Positions 1 through 8,659 of a DNA stretch of 39,413 nt are shown here, piece after piece. Source of the stretch: Bacillota bacterium (GTDB lineage: Bacteria > Bacillota > Clostridia > Lachnospirales > Lachnospiraceae). Position numbers and translations under genes: made by a program. The notes beneath the pieces were generated by a model, which searched no databases, was not told where the DNA came from, and worked only from the letters and a program-made list of their open reading frames with translations. The DNA lies in NCBI GenBank assembly GCA_029779695.1, contig JAKPAB010000217.1, positions 1 through 39,413 of the forward strand, in the 5' to 3' direction. Position 1 is the first letter of the stretch. Every line of letters begins with the position of its first letter.

Positions 1-1
1 G

Positions 2-64
2 ATCAAGGAACATGGAACTGTAATAATAAAGGATACGGCAATAAGTGATCTGAACAAGATCTGA
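2..64 (+). CDS. C-terminal tail of an unidentified protein (5' end outside window)
   Basis: One frame is open from the left edge to a TGA at 62-64 and encodes 20 residues ending in ISDLNKI. A rho-independent terminator follows about 45 bases later, which supports this as the real end of an upstream gene. The other two forward frames stop within the first 50 bases. The fragment is too short to assign a family. It could belong to another amino acid biosynthesis gene, since leuB follows, but nothing in the residues shows this. Confidence 0.35.
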   Translation: MKEHGTVIIKDTAISDLNKI

Positions 65-109
65 TGACAATAATGCAATAAATACAAATTTTATAAACAT
101 ATTTATATA

Positions 110-143
110 AATACTCTCGCTTTACGGCGGGAGTATTTTTTAT
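110..143 (+). terminator. Rho-independent terminator after the upstream gene
   Basis: The arms AATACTCTCGC (110-120) and GCGGGAGTATT (127-137) pair over 11 bp with one G-T pair. The loop is 6 bases and a T-rich tract follows immediately. It separates the upstream gene from the leuB promoter. Confidence 0.85.
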
Positions 144-203
144 TTAATTCACTATTCTATCTACATAGTAGAATTACTTTTATCTATATATTAAAAGAAA
201 GGT

Positions 204-232
204 TTGAAATTCGTGACGAAATGAATTATTAT
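204..232 (+). promoter_or_regulatory. Predicted sigma-A promoter of the leuB-ilvD-ilvB operon
   Basis: TTGAAA (204-209) and TATTAT (227-232) are separated by 17 bases, each one mismatch from consensus. The predicted transcript has a 5' leader of about 145 bases before the leuB start at 386. I saw no T-box specifier/antiterminator motif or leucine-rich leader peptide in that leader. Between the terminator and this promoter lies an interrupted inverted repeat (ATTCTA, 9 bases, TAGAAT, near 151-171) that could be an operator, but this is weak. The 65-385 gap holds only these elements. Confidence 0.55.
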
Positions 233-385
233 TAAGTGAACATAATTCAACAAATAGATGAAAAAATTATCACACAAGGAAATAGCAAATATATCATATA
301 CGGGGAAATGGAAAAATTGTTTTGAATAAAGCTATTGCTAGAAGTACTTGTAGAATATTCCAAATCAAAAAGAAAGGCGGTTGAA

Positions 386-1486
386 ATGCACTATCATATA
401 GGCGTAATCAGAGGCGATGGAATCGGCCCAGAAATAGTTAATGAAGCACTTAAGGCTCTGAATAAGGTTTCAGAAAAGTACCATCGTGATTTCAAATACG
501 AAGATATATTAATGGGTGGATGCTCAATAGATGTGTATGGTGTGCCGCTGACAGATGATGCGATAATGGCAGCAAGGCTATGTGATGCTATACTGATGGG
601 CTCTATTGGAGGTGATGCCAAGACATCACCCTGGTATAAGCTCACACCGGATAAACGTCCGGAGGCAGGATTGTTAAAAATCAGAAAAGCACTTAAGCTA
701 TTTGCCAATCTACGTCCGGCTCATCTATATCCGGAACTTAGAAGTGCCTGTCCCCTCAGGGACGATATAATCGGAGATGGATTTGATGTTATGATCGTAA
801 GAGAACTCACAGGCGGATTGTATTTTGGGAAAAAGGAAACCTGGGTGATAGATGGAGTAGCAACTGCGATAGACGAATTAAAATATAGTGAGAATGAGAT
901 CAGAAGAGTAGCTGATAAGGCTTTTCAAATAGCAATGAAGAGAAATAAAAAAGTCACATCTGTAGACAAAGCAAATGTACTTGAATCTTCACGTCTCTGG
1001 CGTAAAATCGTAGATAAGGAGCATGAGAAATATCCTGAGATCGAACTTATACATATGCTGGTGGATAATTGTGCGATGCAGTTGGTAAGAGACCCCAAGC
1101 AGTTCGATGTTCTCCTGACAGAGAATATGTTTGGAGATATTTTATCTGATGAGGCCAGCATGATAATGGGATCTATAGGTACGATGCCATCTGCTTCACT
1201 TAATGAAACAGCCTTTGGACTATATGAACCAAGTGGCGGCTCAGCCCCCGACATTGCAGGGAAGGGCATTGCAGATCCTATTGCAGCAATAGTGTCAGCA
1301 GCTATGATGCTTCGTTATAGCTTTAATATGACAGAGGAAGCAGACGCTATTGAAAGTGCAGTAAAAAAAGTGTTGGCGGATGGATACAGAACAATTGATA
1401 TCATGCCGGGAAAAGGATCTGAGATAATAGGTCTCAAGGAGGTCAGCACAGCAGAAATGGGTGATCTGATCGCAAAGGCAATTTAA
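386..1486 (+). CDS. leuB: 3-isopropylmalate dehydrogenase
   Basis: Catalyses NAD-dependent oxidative decarboxylation of 3-isopropylmalate in cytosolic leucine synthesis. The protein has 366 residues, normal for LeuB. The N-terminus reads HIGVIRGDGIGPEIV, typical of the isocitrate/isopropylmalate dehydrogenase family. The metal/substrate-binding segment NMFGDILSDEASM and the later GSAPDIAGKGIADP motif are present. The frame stays open upstream to a TTG at 335, but the ATG at 386 is chosen because AAAGGCGG lies just upstream and the protein then begins at the conserved strand. It is first in an operon with ilvD (79-base gap) and ilvB. leuA, leuC and leuD are not in the window. Confidence 0.95.
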   Translation: MHYHIGVIRGDGIGPEIVNEALKALNKVSEKYHRDFKYEDILMGGCSIDVYGVPLTDDAIMAARLCDAILMGSIGGDAKTSPWYKLTPDKRPEAGLLKIRKALKLFANLRPAHLYPELRSACPLRDDIIGDGFDVMIVRELTGGLYFGKKETWVIDGVATAIDELKYSENEIRRVADKAFQIAMKRNKKVTSVDKANVLESSRLWRKIVDKEHEKYPEIELIHMLVDNCAMQLVRDPKQFDVLLTENMFGDILSDEASMIMGSIGTMPSASLNETAFGLYEPSGGSAPDIAGKGIADPIAAIVSAAMMLRYSFNMTEEADAIESAVKKVLADGYRTIDIMPGKGSEIIGLKEVSTAEMGDLIAKAI

Positions 1487-1565
1487 TATAGATATAAAAG
1501 TAGATAAAATATTAATAGAAATTTCAATAATATATTCAATAAAAATAAGATAGATTGGAGAAACG

Positions 1566-3236
1566 ATGCAGAGCGATAACGTTAAAAAAGGAATGCAACA
1601 GGCGCCCCACAGAAGTTTGTTTCATGCACTTGGTGTTACCATGGAAGAGATGGATAAGCCTCTGGTAGGAATCGTCAGTTCATATAATGAGATAGTTCCG
1701 GGACATATGAATATTGATAAGATCGTAAATGCAGTCAAACTCGGTGTGGCAGAAGCAGGTGGCTTTCCTGTCGTTTTTCCGGCTATAGCCGTATGTGACG
1801 GAATTGCCATGGGCCATATTGGAATGAAATATTCTCTTGTGACTAGAGATCTAATAGCAGATTCTACAGAGGCTATGGCAATTGCCCACCAGTTCGATGC
1901 ACTTGTAATGGTGCCGAATTGCGATAAAAACGTACCGGGATTATTAATGGCCGCAGCAAGAGTTAATATTCCTACTGTATTTGTGTCTGGAGGACCGATG
2001 CTGGCAGGTCATGTGGGAAACAGAAAGAGATCCCTATCATCTATGTTTGAGGCAGTGGGAGCTAATGCTGCCGGCAAGATGACAGATGAAGAGGTCAGGG
2101 TATATGAGGAAAACGTATGTCCTACTTGTGGATCATGCTCGGGTATGTATACAGCCAATTCTATGAATTGCCTAACAGAGGCTATAGGAATGGGACTTCG
2201 TGGAAATGGAACCATCCCGGCAGTATATTCTGACAGGCTGATTCTGGCCAAGCACGCAGGAATGGCTGTTATGGATATGTATAGAAAAAATATTCGCCCA
2301 AGAGATATTATGACAAAAGAATCTATAATCAATGCGCTCACAGTAGATATGGCACTGGGATGTTCGACCAATACCATGCTTCATCTACCGGCAATCGCTC
2401 ATGAGATCGGATTTGATTTTGATATATCTTATGCTAATCCTATTAGTGAAAAGACGCCAAATCTGACACATCTGGCTCCTGCGGGTGATGCATATATGGA
2501 GGATTTAAATGAAGCCGGAGGCATCTATGCAGTAATGAATGAACTAAAGGAAGCCGGGCTATTGAATCTGGACTGCATGACAGTATATGGTAAGACTATC
2601 GGACAGTGCATAGATGGGGCAATAAATAAAAATCCCCAGGTCATAAGACCGCTTGATAATCCTTTTTCCAAGGATGGCGGATTAGCAGTACTAAAGGGTA
2701 ATCTGGCTCCCGATGGATGCGTAGTGAAGCGCTCTGCGGTTTCACCTGAAATGATGGTGAATAAGGGAAGAGCAAGAGTCTTTGATTCTGAAGAAGATGC
2801 CATTTATGCTATCAAGGATGGCGAAATAGTAGCTGGAGATGTGGTCGTGATAAGATATGAAGGACCTAAGGGCGGACCTGGTATGAGGGAAATGTTAAAT
2901 CCAACATCAGCTATTATGGGAATGGGTCTTGGCAATTCAGTTGCACTCATCACGGACGGTCGATTCTCAGGAGCATCAAGGGGTGCATCAATAGGTCATG
3001 TGAGTCCGGAGGCTGCTGTTGGCGGTCCGATCGCACTCGTAGAAGAAGGGGATATGATATCAATTGATATTCCAAATATGAAACTGGAACTGGATATTTC
3101 CAACGAAGAGATGGAAAAGAGAAGAAAGGCATGGTCTCCAAGAGAACCTAAGGTAACTAACGGATATCTTGCCAGATATGCATCAATGGTCACATCAGGA
3201 GCAAGAGGTGCCGTTTTAGAGGTTCCGAAATCATAA
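1566..3236 (+). CDS. ilvD: Dihydroxy-acid dehydratase
   Basis: Dehydrates 2,3-dihydroxy-isovalerate and 2,3-dihydroxy-3-methylvalerate to the 2-keto acids of valine and isoleucine synthesis; it is an iron-sulfur enzyme. The 556-residue length fits the short bacterial IlvD form. Cysteine motifs are visible: CDGIAMGH (Cys77), NCDKNVPG (Cys119) and [16 protein letters not shown] (Cys185-191). The C-terminal [20 protein letters not shown] motif is also intact. The start follows GATTGGAG. No terminator separates it from leuB or ilvB, so all three are probably cotranscribed. Cluster type cannot be read from the sequence. Confidence 0.96.
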   Translation: MQSDNVKKGMQQAPHRSLFHALGVTMEEMDKPLVGIVSSYNEIVPGHMNIDKIVNAVKLGVAEAGGFPVVFPAIAVCDGIAMGHIGMKYSLVTRDLIADSTEAMAIAHQFDALVMVPNCDKNVPGLLMAAARVNIPTVFVSGGPMLAGHVGNRKRSLSSMFEAVGANAAGKMTDEEVRVYEENVCPTCGSCSGMYTANSMNCLTEAIGMGLRGNGTIPAVYSDRLILAKHAGMAVMDMYRKNIRPRDIMTKESIINALTVDMALGCSTNTMLHLPAIAHEIGFDFDISYANPISEKTPNLTHLAPAGDAYMEDLNEAGGIYAVMNELKEAGLLNLDCMTVYGKTIGQCIDGAINKNPQVIRPLDNPFSKDGGLAVLKGNLAPDGCVVKRSAVSPEMMVNKGRARVFDSEEDAIYAIKDGEIVAGDVVVIRYEGPKGGPGMREMLNPTSAIMGMGLGNSVALITDGRFSGASRGASIGHVSPEAAVGGPIALVEEGDMISIDIPNMKLELDISNEEMEKRRKAWSPREPKVTNGYLARYASMVTSGARGAVLEVPKS

Positions 3237-3314
3237 AAGTATTAAACATTATGTGATCATACATCTATGGATGGTGATATATTCATATTAACCAATTGAT
3301 AAAAGGACAGTAAT

Positions 3315-4985
3315 ATGCTTAAAAATGGAGCAGAGATTGTAATTGAATGCCTGAAAGAACAGGGCGTGGATACGGTTTTTGGATATCCCGGCGGGGCTAT
3401 ATTAAATCTCTATGATGAATTGTATAAGCATCAGGGTGAGATATATCATATACTGACAGCTCATGAACAGGGAGCAGCCCATGCGGCAGACGGATATGCC
3501 AGAAGTACCGGAAAAACCGGAGTATGCTTTGCAACGTCCGGCCCCGGAGCGACAAACCTTGTTACAGGAATAGCAACAGCATATATGGATTCTGTGCCTA
3601 TTGTTGCCATAACATGTAATGTGGGAGTCAGCCTTCTCGGTAAGGATTCTTTTCAGGAAGTAGATATAGCCGGAATAACAATGCCGGTTACCAAACATAA
3701 TTTTATAGTTAAAGACGTCAATGAATTGGCACATACTATAAGACGTGCATTTCAGATAGCAAGAACCGGAAGACCGGGACCTGTACTGGTAGACATTCCC
3801 AAGGATGTAACAGCAGCCAAGGTCGATTATACCAGTCAGAAAACGTTTATTCCGCTTCCTGTGACGGATACAATTAATGACCATGATCTGAAGGTGGCTA
3901 GAGATCTAATAAATAAATCAAAGAAACCTTTTATTTTTGTGGGAGGCGGAGCCGTCATAAGCAATGCATCCAAGGAACTGAAAATATTTGCGGATAAAAT
4001 TGATGCTCCTGTATGTGACAGTTTGATGGGAAAGGGAGCTTTCTCAGGTGTGGACGATAGATATACAGGAATGCTGGGAATGCATGGGACCAAGACATCT
4101 AATTTTGGAGTAAGCGAGTGCGACCTTTTGATAGCAGTTGGAACCAGGTTTAGCGACAGAGTGCTGGGCAATCCCAAAAAATTTGCATCTCAGGCCAAAA
4201 TCATTCATATAGATGTGGATGCTGCGGAAATTAATAAAAATGTTATCGTAGATTCTGAGATAATAGGAGATCTAAACGAGATACTTAAGCGTCTGACCCC
4301 AATGGTATCAATGGAGAACCACCAAGAGTGGATGAAAAGGATAAGAGATTATAAAATTAAATATAAATTAAATATTGAAGATGAGAACCTTAATGGTCCT
4401 TTTGCAATAGATTATGTATATCAGAAGACCCATGATGATGCTATCATTGTTACAGAGGTTGGGCAGCATCAGATGTGGGTAGCTCAATATTATAAATTTT
4501 CAAAGCCCCATATTTTCTTGACTTCTGGAGGTCTTGGAACAATGGGATACGGCCTGGGAGCAGCAATAGGTGCATCACTTGGTAATCCGGGAAAGAGAAT
4601 TATTAATTTCGCAGGAGACGGATGCTTCAGGATGAATATGAATGAGCTTGCTACAGCAGCCAGAAACCATTTGCCGATTATTGAGATCGTCATGAATAAT
4701 CATGTATTAGGTATGGTTAGGCAATGGCAGACTTTTTTCTACGAAAAGAGGTACTCTGCTACTATTCTGGATGATGGAGTAGATTATGTTAAGGTTGCAG
4801 AGGCATTGGGATGTACAGCATATAGAGCTGAAAACCCCGAAGAATTTAAAAATGCATTTAATAAAGCACTTGAAGCTGACGGGCCTGTGTTGATTGACAC
4901 TATTATTGGCTCAGATGAAAAGGTTTGGCCTATGGTGGCTCCCGGAGCTACGTTAAAGGAAACTTTTGATGAATCCGATAAGTAA
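3315..4985 (+). CDS. ilvB: Acetolactate synthase, large (catalytic) subunit
   Basis: A thiamine-diphosphate enzyme that makes 2-acetolactate or 2-aceto-2-hydroxybutyrate, the first common step to valine, leucine and isoleucine. It has 556 residues. The N-terminal Pyr domain carries the catalytic glutamate in HEQGAAHAADGYAR (Glu51), followed by SGPGATNLVTGIA. The C-terminal ThDP domain has GDGCFRMNMNELATA ending in MNN. The motif LGKDSFQEVDIAGIT is typical of biosynthetic ALS. The ribosome binding site is AAAGGACAG. No ACT-domain regulatory subunit (ilvN/ilvH) follows, and ilvC is also absent here. It is the last gene of the operon. Confidence 0.95.
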   Translation: MLKNGAEIVIECLKEQGVDTVFGYPGGAILNLYDELYKHQGEIYHILTAHEQGAAHAADGYARSTGKTGVCFATSGPGATNLVTGIATAYMDSVPIVAITCNVGVSLLGKDSFQEVDIAGITMPVTKHNFIVKDVNELAHTIRRAFQIARTGRPGPVLVDIPKDVTAAKVDYTSQKTFIPLPVTDTINDHDLKVARDLINKSKKPFIFVGGGAVISNASKELKIFADKIDAPVCDSLMGKGAFSGVDDRYTGMLGMHGTKTSNFGVSECDLLIAVGTRFSDRVLGNPKKFASQAKIIHIDVDAAEINKNVIVDSEIIGDLNEILKRLTPMVSMENHQEWMKRIRDYKIKYKLNIEDENLNGPFAIDYVYQKTHDDAIIVTEVGQHQMWVAQYYKFSKPHIFLTSGGLGTMGYGLGAAIGASLGNPGKRIINFAGDGCFRMNMNELATAARNHLPIIEIVMNNHVLGMVRQWQTFFYEKRYSATILDDGVDYVKVAEALGCTAYRAENPEEFKNAFNKALEADGPVLIDTIIGSDEKVWPMVAPGATLKETFDESDK

Positions 4986-5014
4986 AATATCTGGCTGATA
5001 TCATAATCAGTAGT

Positions 5015-5049
5015 ATAGAGTAAAAAATTACTCTATTACTAAAAGTAAT
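5015..5049 (+). promoter_or_regulatory. Two overlapping, mutually exclusive hairpins between ilvB and serC
   Basis: ATAGAGTAA (5015-5023) pairs perfectly with TTACTCTAT (5028-5036) around a 4-base loop. A second hairpin, ATTACT (5035-5040) with AGTAAT (5044-5049), shares bases 5035-5036. Neither is followed by a T tract, so this is not a normal terminator. It may be an attenuator-like switch or an mRNA end. No convincing serC promoter was found in this gap. Confidence 0.35.
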
Positions 5050-5117
5050 GCAGAAATAAATAAGAACCAAGAATTAAGAACTAAAAACATGAAAACCCTG
5101 AGAAAGAAGGAAGAAAG

Positions 5118-6200
5118 ATGAACAGAGTGTACAACTTTTCCGCAGGACCGGCAGTACTTCCAGAGGAAGTACTGGAGACAGCTCAAAATGAAATGATGGA
5201 TTACCATGGATGTGGCATGTCCGTAAACGAGATGTCTCATCGATCTTCCTATTTTCAGGAGATCATTGATACTGCTGAAAGAGATATAAGAGATTTAATG
5301 GGAATCCCGGCCAATTACAAGGTGCTTTTCCTGCAGGGCGGCGCATCACAGCAATTTGCCGCAATACCGATGAATATGATGAAACATAAAAAAGCTGGTT
5401 ATATAATCACAGGGAATTGGGCCAAGAAAGCTTGGGAAGAGGGCAAGATCTACGGTGACGCATTAGCGCTGGCTTCTTCTTCTGATAAGACATTTAGCTA
5501 TATACCGGACTGCTCTGATCTACCTATAACATCGGACATGGACTATATCTATATCTGCCAGAACAATACTATTTATGGAACGAAATTCAACAAACTTCCT
5601 AATACCAAGGGAGTAGACCTGGTTGCAGATGTGTCAAGTTGTTTTCTGTCAGAACCTGTTAATGTTAATGACTATGGGGTCATATATGGTGGAGTCCAGA
5701 AAAATGTAGGACCTGCCGGACTTGTAATAGATATTATCCGAGAGGATCTTATAACAGATGATGTTATGGAGTTTACCCCAACCATGCTTAAATGGAAGAC
5801 TCAGGCAGATAACGGATCTTTATATAACACCCCAAATTGCTGGTCGATTTATATATGCGGATTGGTATTTAAATGGCTGAAAAAGCAAGGCGGACTCAGT
5901 GTTATGAAAGAGAGAAATGAAGCCAAGGCCAAAATACTCTATGACTATCTTGATCAGAGTGATCTCTTCCGTGGAACGGTAGAAGCAAAAGATCGTTCAA
6001 TCATGAATGTTCCCTTTGTCACAGGAAATAAAGACCTGGATGCACTTTTTGTCAAGGAAGCTACTGCTAATGGCATGGTCAACTTAAAAGGACATAGAAG
6101 CGTAGGTGGCATGAGAGCGTCTATCTATAATGCGATGCCAAGAGAAGGAATTGAGAAATTAGTAGATTTCATGAGTGAGTTCGAAAAGAAAAATGGATGA
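5118..6200 (+). CDS. serC: Phosphoserine aminotransferase
   Basis: A PLP enzyme that converts 3-phosphohydroxypyruvate and glutamate to O-phosphoserine, the second step of serine synthesis. The 360-residue length is normal. The N-terminus YNFSAGPAVLPEEV is diagnostic of SerC, followed by EMSHRSSYF and LQGGASQQFAAIPMN. The PLP lysine is in GGVQKNVGPAG (Lys195). The C-terminus has GHRSVGGMRASIYNAMP. The start follows GAAGGAAG. serA begins 37 bases downstream with no terminator between, so the two form an operon. Confidence 0.96.
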   Translation: MNRVYNFSAGPAVLPEEVLETAQNEMMDYHGCGMSVNEMSHRSSYFQEIIDTAERDIRDLMGIPANYKVLFLQGGASQQFAAIPMNMMKHKKAGYIITGNWAKKAWEEGKIYGDALALASSSDKTFSYIPDCSDLPITSDMDYIYICQNNTIYGTKFNKLPNTKGVDLVADVSSCFLSEPVNVNDYGVIYGGVQKNVGPAGLVIDIIREDLITDDVMEFTPTMLKWKTQADNGSLYNTPNCWSIYICGLVFKWLKKQGGLSVMKERNEAKAKILYDYLDQSDLFRGTVEAKDRSIMNVPFVTGNKDLDALFVKEATANGMVNLKGHRSVGGMRASIYNAMPREGIEKLVDFMSEFEKKNG

Positions 6201-6237
6201 TTTTATACTATAAATAAATGAAGTATAAGGAGGAACC

Positions 6238-7401
6238 ATGTTTACATATAATTGTCTTAATCCCCTTTCTAAAAAGGGATTGGATATTTTTACCACAAAT
6301 TATAAAAATACTGATGATCCAAAGGAAGCTGATGCTATTCTGGTCAGATCTGCCAAAATGCATGACATGGATATACCGGGCAGGCTATCAATGGTAGCAA
6401 GAGCGGGCGCAGGCGTCAATAATATACCTGTTGATGAGTTGGGACGAAAGGGCATTGTAGTCTTTAATACTCCCGGAGCCAACGCTAATGGCGTAAAAGA
6501 AATGGTTTTTGCAGGTATGCTCATATCGTCCAGAGATATTGTAGGCGGTGTGGAATGGTGCAGAAACAATTCTGAAGACCCTGATATTGCAAAGAATATG
6601 GAAAAAGCAAAAAAGGAATTCAGAGGAACAGAGCTGTATGGCAAGACTCTTGGAGTTATAGGACTGGGAGCCATCGGACAGTTGGTTGCCAATGCTGCTG
6701 TTAATCTCGGAATGAATGTATTGGGATATGACCCGTATATCTCAGTAGGTGCGGCCTGGAACCTTTCAAACAGGGTAGTTCATGCAGCTTCAGCCGAGGA
6801 TGTATACAAAGATAGTGATTTTATTACTGTTCATGTGCCGCTTTTGGATTCTACTAAAAACATGATAGACAGAAACTGCATAGAAAAAATGAAGAAAGAT
6901 ATTATCCTGTTAAATTATTCCAGAGATGTTATTGTGGATGAACAGGCGGTTATGGATGGCATAGCATCCGGCAAGATCAGAAAGTATGTAACAGATTTTC
7001 CCAATCCTGCAGTTGCAGGAAAACCTGGTGTTATATGTACACCTCATCTCGGAGCATCAACAGAGGAATCTGAAGAAAACTGTGCCGTTATGGCAGTGAA
7101 TGAACTAATGGATTATATGGAAAATGGCAATATAACACATTCCGTTAATTATCCGGATTGCTCTATGGGAATATGTAGAAGTGCTGGCCGAATCGCTGTA
7201 CTTCACCATAATGTCAAGGGATTGATAGCCAAGTACTCAACGATCATAGGCGATGCAGGGATCAATATATCAGATATGACAAATAAGGCCCACGGAGAAT
7301 ATGCCTACGCACTTTTGGATCTGGACAGTCCGGTGACACCTGAAGTGGTTAATAGCCTGGAAGCAATTTCTGAAGTATATAAGGTAAGAGTTATCAAGTA
7401 A
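6238..7401 (+). CDS. serA: D-3-phosphoglycerate dehydrogenase, short form with C-terminal ACT domain
   Basis: Oxidises 3-phosphoglycerate to phosphohydroxypyruvate with NAD, the first step of serine synthesis. It has 387 residues: a substrate domain, a Rossmann domain with GLGAIG (142-147), and an ACT-like domain from about residue 318 that may bind serine. Catalytic Arg229 (NYSRDVIVDE) and His270 (TPHLGAST) are present. The usual catalytic glutamate lies between them in a DVF-x-x-EP segment; here this reads TDFPNPAV, two residues shorter, with Asn256 at that position. Similar DFP-type SerA proteins paired with serC occur, as I recall, in other anaerobes. The start follows AAGGAGG. Pairing with serC supports the assignment. 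Confidence 0.92.
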   Translation: MFTYNCLNPLSKKGLDIFTTNYKNTDDPKEADAILVRSAKMHDMDIPGRLSMVARAGAGVNNIPVDELGRKGIVVFNTPGANANGVKEMVFAGMLISSRDIVGGVEWCRNNSEDPDIAKNMEKAKKEFRGTELYGKTLGVIGLGAIGQLVANAAVNLGMNVLGYDPYISVGAAWNLSNRVVHAASAEDVYKDSDFITVHVPLLDSTKNMIDRNCIEKMKKDIILLNYSRDVIVDEQAVMDGIASGKIRKYVTDFPNPAVAGKPGVICTPHLGASTEESEENCAVMAVNELMDYMENGNITHSVNYPDCSMGICRSAGRIAVLHHNVKGLIAKYSTIIGDAGINISDMTNKAHGEYAYALLDLDSPVTPEVVNSLEAISEVYKVRVIK

Positions 7402-7424
7402 TATAATAAAGGTATACGCTTTCG

Positions 7425-7453
7425 TTGGAAAATCAATCCGGAATGGGTATAAT
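7425..7453 (+). promoter_or_regulatory. Predicted sigma-A promoter of mscS
   Basis: TTGGAA (7425-7430) and a perfect TATAAT (7448-7453) are 17 bases apart. The predicted leader is about 85 bases. No clear terminator was found between serA and this promoter, so some readthrough is possible. Confidence 0.7.
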
Positions 7454-7544
7454 GTTTCAAGTAAAGATTAAATCAATCGAAAAGAATTGATCAGGCAAGA
7501 ATTAGGGAATGATCATAAAATCGATAAAACAGGAGGAATAACCT

Positions 7545-8468
7545 TTGCTAAGTAACGTTATATATGCTGTAAAATTTTTTGCCGTATCAGGAACAACCAT
7601 AAAGGATGTGTCTGATACTACAAATAAGATTCAGACTGATATCAAAACAGGAGCATTTCAGCAATGGCTGGACAGTATGATCCCGAAAGCACTTAGTTTC
7701 TTCTGGTGTGTAGTTCTTGCACTGATAGTATGGTTTATAGGTGCAAGGATTATTAACCTTGCCAGAAAGATAATTAAAAAGACAATGGAACGCCGGAATG
7801 TGGAGATAGGCGTTCAACAGTTTACGGATGGAATGCTAAAGGCAGTTCTATATATTGCATTGATTGTGGTTATTCTGAACCTTTTTGGAATCGAGACATC
7901 TTCATTTGCTGCAGCAATAGCCTCTGTTGGTGTAACCATAGGTCTGGCCTTTCAGGGAAGCTTATCTAATCTGGCAGGTGGAATACTGATACTGGTACTC
8001 CATACCTTTAAGGTGGGAGACTATATCATAGAAGACACCCATAAGAATGAGGGAACTGTTACGGAGATATCAATCTTCTATACCAAGCTTTTGACAACGG
8101 ATAGAAAAGTAATCATAGTTCCAAACGGAGCCCTTGCCAATTCATCTCTTACCAATGTTACAGATTCCGAGCACAGGCTTTTGGATCTGGAGTTCTATAT
8201 TGGATATAAGGATGACATAAAAAATTCTAAAGAGGTACTTAGAAAACTGGCGGAGAAGGAAGACAGGAGAAAAGAGGACTCTGAAATATCAGTATTTGTC
8301 AAGCGGATCGAGCGGTCTTATGTGGTTCTGGGACTCAGGATGGAAATACCACAGGAAAACTACTGGAGTGTCCGATACGATATGCTTGAAAATGCAAAAT
8401 ATGCTTTTGACAAAGCAGGGGTATCAATTCCGTTTCCTCAGCTTGATATACATAATAAAAACGATTAG
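7545..8468 (+). CDS. mscS: Small-conductance mechanosensitive channel, MscS family
   Basis: A membrane channel that opens under membrane tension and releases solutes on osmotic downshock. It has 307 residues. An N-terminal segment of about 50 residues precedes hydrophobic helices near residues 51-70 and 98-115. The pore helix AAAIASVGVTIGLAFQGSLSNLAGG is followed by the soluble beta domain with VGDYI, GTVTEISIFYTKL and VIIVPNGALANSSLTN, all typical of MscS. The TTG start is chosen because AGGAGG lies 8 bases upstream and no better ATG is near. It appears to be a monocistronic unit with its own promoter and terminator. Confidence 0.93.
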   Translation: MLSNVIYAVKFFAVSGTTIKDVSDTTNKIQTDIKTGAFQQWLDSMIPKALSFFWCVVLALIVWFIGARIINLARKIIKKTMERRNVEIGVQQFTDGMLKAVLYIALIVVILNLFGIETSSFAAAIASVGVTIGLAFQGSLSNLAGGILILVLHTFKVGDYIIEDTHKNEGTVTEISIFYTKLLTTDRKVIIVPNGALANSSLTNVTDSEHRLLDLEFYIGYKDDIKNSKEVLRKLAEKEDRRKEDSEISVFVKRIERSYVVLGLRMEIPQENYWSVRYDMLENAKYAFDKAGVSIPFPQLDIHNKND

Positions 8469-8472
8469 AATC

Positions 8473-8504
8473 AAAAGGGACCTTATCTTGGTCCCTTTTT
8501 TCTT
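8473..8504 (+). terminator. Rho-independent terminator of mscS
   Basis: AAAAGGGACC (8473-8482) pairs perfectly with GGTCCCTTTT (8490-8499) around a 7-base loop and runs into a T tract. The gap to 8659 beyond it is AT-rich, with an imperfect repeat of AGCATTATGG, and shows no clear promoter. Confidence 0.92.
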
Positions 8505-8659
8505 ATGATAAGATTTATGATCAGTTTTACGATTAGCATTATGGTCAGAATTATTATCAGCATTATGGGTAGTATTTTTAAAAATAAGATAACAAATGAT
8601 TTTAAATCAAATAAAATTTAGAACTTATAAACGGCTTATTTCAACACGAAGGGAAAAAC

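Noticed and set aside
335-385. N-terminal extension of LeuB from a TTG at 335
   Set aside because: No ribosome binding site precedes it, the added residues are not LeuB-like, and AAAGGCGG places the start at 386.
3402-3884. Long antisense frames over real genes (for example over ilvB, the M16C gene and the M14 gene)
   Set aside because: They are shadows of strong plus-strand genes, with no ribosome binding sites and no family resemblance.
8505-8659. Repeat element after the mscS terminator
   Set aside because: Only short imperfect copies of AGCATTATGG in AT-rich DNA; no defined ends or inverted repeats.
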